Shown here: positions 59,335 to 64,000 of the stretch, in pieces | Layout: each line of letters starts with the position of its first letter | How positions within the stretch are numbered: position 1 is the stretch's first letter | DNA from: Siphonodentalium dalli | Taxonomy: Eukaryota; Mollusca; Scaphopoda; Gadilida; Siphonodentaliidae | Direction of reading: 5' to 3' | NCBI GenBank assembly: GCA_032622095.1 | Contig: CP136064.1 | Location: 216,518,205-216,582,204, forward strand | DNA: 64,000 bases | The notes under the pieces: generated by a model | Seen by the model: the letters and a program-made list of their open reading frames with translations, nothing else | What the model was told of the DNA's origin: nothing | Databases searched by the model: none | Position numbers and translations under genes: made by a program

Positions 59335-59779
59335 AGGTGGTCCATCTCTTCCCAGAAAGTTTCAGAGTTTCCACGGTATAAAATAATAAATATGAATCGA
59401 GGCCACCTGTCCGCAAAAGTCTGTCAATTAATATCAATATTATTTAGAATTTCTTATTGCATCCATGAGACATCTTTAGGAATATTTTTAGAACAGAAAT
59501 CCGTGCGGAAATGTTTGGAGCGTATCAAATGCGTACCAAGAAGGATATCTCTATCTTGTTAGCACACTAAATCAAGGCAAATTGCATTTTGACTAGATTT
59601 CACACCCATCTCATGATCGAAATAAACCACTTTATTATGCCTTTATAGACAAAAAATATACCAAATATTCAGTTATGCCTGCATTTTGTTAAAAAAATAC
59701 CTATTTGTAGTCTTAAGATCATGATTTATAAAGATTGTTGTTGTTGTTGTAATTGTGGCCCAGAAGACATAGACCATCT
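59335..59779. mobile_element. 445-bp TTAA element, family vi
   Basis: Inverted ends AGGTGGTCCATCTCTTC and AGATGGTCTATGTCTTC (from the right), with TTAA at 59331-59334 and 59780-59783. A GTTGTT microsatellite lies near the right end. No ORF. Confidence 0.72.
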
Positions 59780-59783
59780 TTAA

Positions 59784-60712
59784 ATACGTCCAACTAAATA
59801 GACAGTTTCACTGAGTGTCCTTATCTCATTTGATAATTTATCTCTTAAAAATTAAATGCTGATGAAGGTCAGGAGGCCATAAGCTTCAAAAGAGAGGAAT
59901 GTTCCAATACTATTGGGAAGACCATAAAGCTCATTATTGTCTATGGGAATAGTTTTTTGGAGAAAAAAGACTATTTCCTTTCAGTCGCCTGATACATTGA
60001 GGTCTGGGGGAAACCAAATTCACATCACTTAGAACTTGTCACTCATACATACCATCACATACACAATTCTCACATATGAAAAATGAAATAATATAGAGCC
60101 TAAACAACTTGGCTTGTAGCACTTGGTAACCCCACATGGGTGTGTGTTTCAATATGAAAATGTTTTTGAAATCAGAAAACAACAAGTCAATTTCATAGGG
60201 AATACTCTGTTGTCAGTGGTTGCACCCAATATAATTACTAGAAGCCAAAATATCTAGGCTCTATATGTGAATAAATATGACAGATTTAAAACCAACAATT
60301 ATCTATACAAAATCTATTGGCCAGACAAGCTATTAATTGTTTTAATGCCAGATCCAACCAGATCGCCCATAAAGTAGTGTAACTAGCCAGTGGCATCATT
60401 CTGAGCATGTGCTACACTTCTGGAGGGTAATATTCTGACAACTTCTGACACAGAATTCATACTTCACAGATAACTTTCAAATTTTACTTTGTCTATGCCA
60501 CACTTCGCTCCCACAAACAATTAGCATTCAAAATTAATTGGCTTTTCTAAGGCTGACATCCATTACCCTGAATTCTAGGCTTTAGTTATACTCTTTATGG
60601 CCCTGGCGCTAAGAGAATTCAGAGCTATGAAGATTGAATCCTAAATGATGTATGGATAATTGATGGTGAAAATACATATAAAATTTGATAATTCTACTAA
60701 GATAAGCTAACA
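59784..60712 (-). other. GFM1 3' flank, 3' UTR limit not determined
   Basis: Downstream (- strand) of the GFM1 stop. No AATAAA on the - strand is obvious close to the stop. The nearest TTTATT words on the + strand are near 59631 and 59313. No repeat family is recognised in this stretch. Confidence 0.4.
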
Positions 60713-60895
60713 TCATCGCCTCTTCTTTTTCTTTACCTCTGTTTCGTCGCTTTCTTCATGGTATTGTCTGATTTGTTCCTCCTGAGTATCAGGAAGACAT
60801 GGGCAGTACTTAGCGTACTCCATTGTATATTCACCTTTACCTTGCGTCATTGACCTTAACTCCGTTGAGTAACCAAACATTTTGTTCAGAGGCAC
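60713..60895 (-). CDS. GFM1: Elongation factor G, mitochondrial, terminal coding exon
   Basis: The exon opens after a - strand acceptor (ttctaatttcag) with [15 protein letters not shown] and then [10 protein letters not shown], the C-terminal end of EF-G domain V. It then reads [20 protein letters not shown] and ends in a basic tail KKKKRR before TGA. This matches the animal mitochondrial EF-G (GFM1) C-terminus, which follows the same [31 protein letters not shown] plan. The protein is a GTPase that moves tRNA and mRNA through the mitochondrial ribosome. GTG at 60895 is an internal valine codon, not a start. Upstream exons must lie beyond base 64000. Confidence 0.95.
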   Translation of the reverse strand: MPLNKMFGYSTELRSMTQGKGEYTMEYAKYCPCLPDTQEEQIRQYHEESDETEVKKKKRR

Positions 60896-61001
60896 CTGAA
60901 ATTAGAAGGCAAGTTTTCAAAATTTGAAAACAAAAACCATCGTGGTGTCTTCGGTTATTTAAGAAAAATAATAAGTATCATGATATAACCAAAATATTTA
61001 A

Positions 61002-61260
61002 CCATTTCATGATGGAAGCTGCCCTGGTGCGGCATTAAAGATCCTGTGCCAGTGCATTCTCTTATATATGTGAGTCTCCCATAGGGAACCTCACATATAT
61101 ATATAAGAGAATGCACTGGCTTACAAGGTCAAGGCAGATATTGTTAGGCCAATGTATTCTCTTATATATGTGAGGCTCCCTATGGGAGACTCACATATAT
61201 AAGAGAATGCATTGGCACAGGGTTTTCGCAAAATTTCAAGAAGCTCCCGTCATTGAAGGG
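61002..61260. mobile_element. TTAA double-hairpin MITE, family ii, complete copy
   Basis: TTAA lies at 60998-61001 and 61261-61264. Both hairpins are essentially complete, with loops TCTCCCATAGGGAACC and GGCTCCCTATGGGAGAC. It sits in the GFM1 intron, about 100 bp upstream of the terminal exon. Confidence 0.85.
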
Positions 61261-61384
61261 TTAAAATAATTAATAAGCAACATGAAGCAGGTATCCTCTT
61301 TGTAGTACTCATCGAATTTATCTTTTCACTTTACCCCGGGGAATATGGCAACAAAGACGGGTTGGCATTCCCACCCCTCCCTCC

Positions 61385-61590
61385 CCCTTTTATGCGAGAC
61401 CTAGGATCAGATTGAAGTCCCCCAGTTGAATTTGGTGATGTTCACCCATTAGTCACCTCGATTATGCATTTTATCTTCTGCAAATTGGGGGATATAGAAA
61501 CTGAACAGAAGGGAAAAATAACTAAAAACAATGTTAATTTGAGACAATAGATACTTCCCAAAAGATGAGGCCTAAGCAGAATTGTGTCTG
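61385..61590. mobile_element. Family D core without its hairpins
   Basis: Contains gagacctaggatcagattga, gttcacccattagtcacctc, gaacagaagggaaaaa and gatgaggcctaagcagaat. The right hairpin is replaced by a G-run (61601-61609). Confidence 0.65.
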
Positions 61591-61998
61591 CAGAGCAGGG
61601 GGGGGGGGGTAGTAAAAAATTTGAAGGAAGGTATGCCGGGGTGGTGGGTGGCCCGAGGGGGGGGGGCGCGTTTTTTACACCCTCATGCAAAGTTTTTACT
61701 AAAGACCTTTTGTGCCCTTATATGACATTTGTAACAGTTTAAAACATATTATAAGAATTTATAACTGCAAAAACACCATATTTATGTTACTGGGACCTCA
61801 TATGGGCCTCAGTAGAGATGCCATTGAGCTATATGGCATGTTGCATATGGGGCGGTGGGGTGAAAATAATTCCTTCCCGACACCCTTCGGAAAGTAGATT
61901 CGAGAAATGAGAACTGAAATAAATAAACTTGTCTTGATGTAACTAAAGCCAAGATCATTGTGTGCATGGAAAAAGAGCGAGCAACTGTCTCAAACATT

Positions 61999-62262
61999 TA
62001 TTATTTATTTTTTTATTTTTTATTGATAAAGAAGAATAATAACAAAAGAAAAAGACAAAATACATTCACTCTTCCATGCCCTGGCCTACTTTCTTACGTG
62101 TGACATGCAATTAGAAAATATTTAAAGCCACACTATGTGTTAGGACAATTTTAACAGTCATCGTTCAACTTAAAAGCAAGACCAATAATCGATACTAGGT
62201 ACTACCTTGATATATTTTTTGTCTGAAAAGGACTTTCTTTAGCAACAACAATGATAATAAAA
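61999..62262. mobile_element. Retroposon-like insertion with 16-bp target duplication
   Basis: AACTGTCTCAAACATT is present at 61983-61998 and 62263-62278. The insert begins with a T-rich block (tattatttatttttttattt), as a poly-A tail on the - strand would look. A related sequence at 63097-63112 has only one copy of the 16-mer, so it represents the empty site. Family unknown. Confidence 0.7.
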
Positions 62263-62280
62263 AACTGTCTCAAACATTAA

Positions 62281-62728
62281 AGGTACTCAACCCGTAAAGA
62301 GGGTCCCCATCTCAACAGATTCCAACAACAACAATCCGATCGGAGGGTCCTATATTACTATTTCTTTGGCTTTGGGGGTAAAAAATATTTGATTCGAGTC
62401 GAGGAACCCATTAAACAAAGCTCAGAGTTATTAGATATTGATTTTTGAAATTTGTTATAAACTCAAGATGAGTACTGCTAACTGCCGTAATCTGCTCTGG
62501 ATGTGTTCTCCAAATCTATTCAAACAGACAAGGATGGATAACTCTAAAATCAAGTGGCAATTTTTACTGAGTTCTGGGCCAGATACAATGAAAAATAATA
62601 GATTTCTAAAATCGATATCTAACAAATCTGAGCTTTGATGGGTGACTTCCTCGACTCGAATCAAATATTTTTGACCCCCGAAGCCATTGAAATAGTAATT
62701 GAGAGGAGTTTTATCGGGTTGAGTACCT
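62281..62728. mobile_element. 448-bp TTAA element, family v
   Basis: Terminal inverted repeat AGGTACTCAACCCG, flanked by TTAA (62277-62280, 62729-62732). The related locus at 63106-63125 reads caaacattaatgtgactatc without the insert, confirming TTAA duplication. A diverged relative is at 54540. Confidence 0.88.
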
Positions 62729-63249
62729 TTAATGTGACTATCAATGGCTAGAATATAATTGTCATCACACTGTTCATCAGTGCATCAAGCCAATCAGTTA
62801 AATATTTGCATGTCTATCAACTCATATGATCTGTTACTCTCACAACACCTAAAATATCCAAGTCTGGCATAGTGACTGTTTGTCATTTATTATAACAGAG
62901 GTTGCTCCAGTAGACTAACAAAAGTGTTAAGGTGTAATGCTACTAGATAATGGGCTGGTTGACAGACTAATCGGGAAATGGTTAGAAATAATGGAATTGT
63001 GTGTATCCTGTACATTGACCTAAGTTTGCATATATAAGTAAACTTGTCCTGATGTAACTAATGCCCAGATCATTGTGTACATGTAAAAAGAGCGAGCAAC
63101 TGTCTCAAACATTAATGTGACTATCGATGGGTAGAAAATATCTGTCATCAGTGCATCAAGCCAATCAGTGAATTATTTGCATGTCATCAGATGATCTCTC
63201 ACAAGACCGAACGTATCCAAGACTGGTAAAGTGCTGTGACTGCTTGTCA

Positions 63250-63641
63250 TCTATATATATATAACGAGTAAGATCTGTCCGGGTTTTTCTCTCAGACCCC
63301 TGGACCGAGTTCAACCAAATTTGGTGTGGTGACTCGGGGTATCCTGGCGGATGTTCTAATGGTGTTAGTTTTTCAAAAATTTTAATTAAAAAAAAATAAA
63401 ATAAAATTGGTTTTGTTAAATTGAGCAAGGAATTCAATCTTTAAAAAAAAAATATTAAAACAATATATATAAATCAAAAGGTTTCAATGACCAAATGTGC
63501 TTGAAGCGCACAAAGGGGCCGCCGCTAAATGAAGGCTCTGTCTCAGATCAAAATTCAAAATGTTTGCTAAGTCCCACAAAGCGGGCCACAGGTATCTCCG
63601 ATGCTGAATATAGGCTCCCAAAGGGAGCCTGTTTCAGCTAG
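63250..63641 (+). mobile_element. Helitron-like nonautonomous element, 392 bp
   Basis: Starts TCTATATATATATAACGAGT after an A (63249) and ends ...CTAG before a T (63642). A 7-bp stem with a 3-base loop, GGCTCCC-AAA-GGGAGCC (63613-63629), lies 8 bases before the CTAG end. TC at 5', hairpin plus CTRR at 3', and insertion between A and T are the Helitron marks. The paralogous uninserted site at 62889-62893 reads gtcatttattataacag. Confidence 0.85.
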
Positions 63642-64000
63642 TTTAGTATAATAGAAGTAAGTTGCTCCAGTAGACTAACATAAGTGGTATGGAATATGTT
63701 AGATAATGGGCTGGTTGACATTCTAATCAGGAAATAGTTAGAAATTACGAAATTACGAAATTTTGTGTATTCTGCCGCCGCTAAATGAAGGCTCTGTCTC
63801 AGATCAAAAATCTAAATGTTTACGAAGTCCCACAAAGGGGGCCACAGGTATCTCCGATGCTGAATATAGGCTCCCAAAGGGAGCCTGTTTCAGCTAGTTT
63901 AGTATAATAGAAGTAAGTTGCTCCAGTAGACTAACATAAGTGGTATGGAATATGTTAGATAATGGGCTGGTTGACATTCTAATCAGGAAATAGTTAGAAA
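63518..64000. repeat. 256-bp tandem repeat of Helitron 3' end plus flank
   Basis: gccgccgctaaatgaaggct occurs at 63518 and 63774. The unit includes the last 124 bp of the Helitron and about 130 bp of downstream flank (ttgctccagtagactaac ... ggaaatagttagaaa). The second unit continues to the window edge. Confidence 0.88.

Larger units (their letters stand above)
61919..63249. repeat. Diverged tandem segmental duplication (host of three insertions)
   Basis: aaacttgtcttgatgtaact (61923) and aaacttgtcctgatgtaact (63038) begin two copies. Both continue through gatcattgtgt, gagcgagcaactgtctcaaa, aatgtgactatc, gcatcaagccaatcag and gttgctccagtagactaac. The first copy carries the inserts at 61999 and 62281. 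The second carries the Helitron-like insert at 63250. Confidence 0.8.

Noticed and set aside
60713-60895. Stand-alone 60-residue protein starting with GTG
   Set aside because: GTG is a valine codon directly after a splice acceptor. The sequence is the last exon of mitochondrial EF-G.

Overview
This is intron-rich, AT-rich animal nuclear DNA. Very little of it codes for protein, and most of it is nonautonomous DNA transposons, palindromes, tandem repeats and a decayed retrotransposon. The dispersed repeats that begin with AGCTCACCTGAGAC and the repeat containing 'gggggataactcc' resemble repeats I associate with molluscan genomes, so a mollusc (perhaps a bivalve) is my best guess. This is a judgement from repeat style and protein similarity, not a proof.

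Two protein-coding genes can be supported. On the + strand, a TSC22-domain family gene contributes a 46-nt internal exon (20963-21008) and its terminal exon (33432-33620). These flank a 12.4-kb intron. Its first exon is not visible and probably lies upstream of base 1. On the - strand, the terminal coding exon of mitochondrial elongation factor G (GFM1 type) lies at 60713-60895, with its upstream exons beyond base 64000. The two genes converge tail to tail across about 25 kb of repeats.

Layout. 1-20.9 kb: presumed upstream intron or flank of the TSC22 gene, with a nested pair of Mutator-like elements (2599-4516), a second copy (7609-8118), 46-bp and 63-bp tandem arrays, and a recent 1941-bp tandem duplication carrying a hAT-like element. 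21-33.4 kb: the TSC22 intron, with palindromic elements, a 38-bp satellite and a 2068-bp hAT-like element. 33.4-36 kb: TSC22 terminal exon and 3' region. 36-60.7 kb: intergenic, including a 4188-bp foldback element with arms over 1.2 kb, a degraded reverse-transcriptase tail and a TTAGGG-rich tract. 60.7-64 kb: GFM1 exon and intron, ending in a small region where internal duplicates preserve the empty sites of two or three transposon insertions, one of them a Helitron-like element.

The most distinctive observation is architectural. Three sequence-unrelated repeat groups are built as hairpin, spacer, inverted hairpin. Each element can therefore fold either as two local hairpins or as one long hairpin. 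Several families carry TTAA target duplications, as piggyBac-type transposition produces. No transposase gene is present, so these elements would have to be mobilised in trans.
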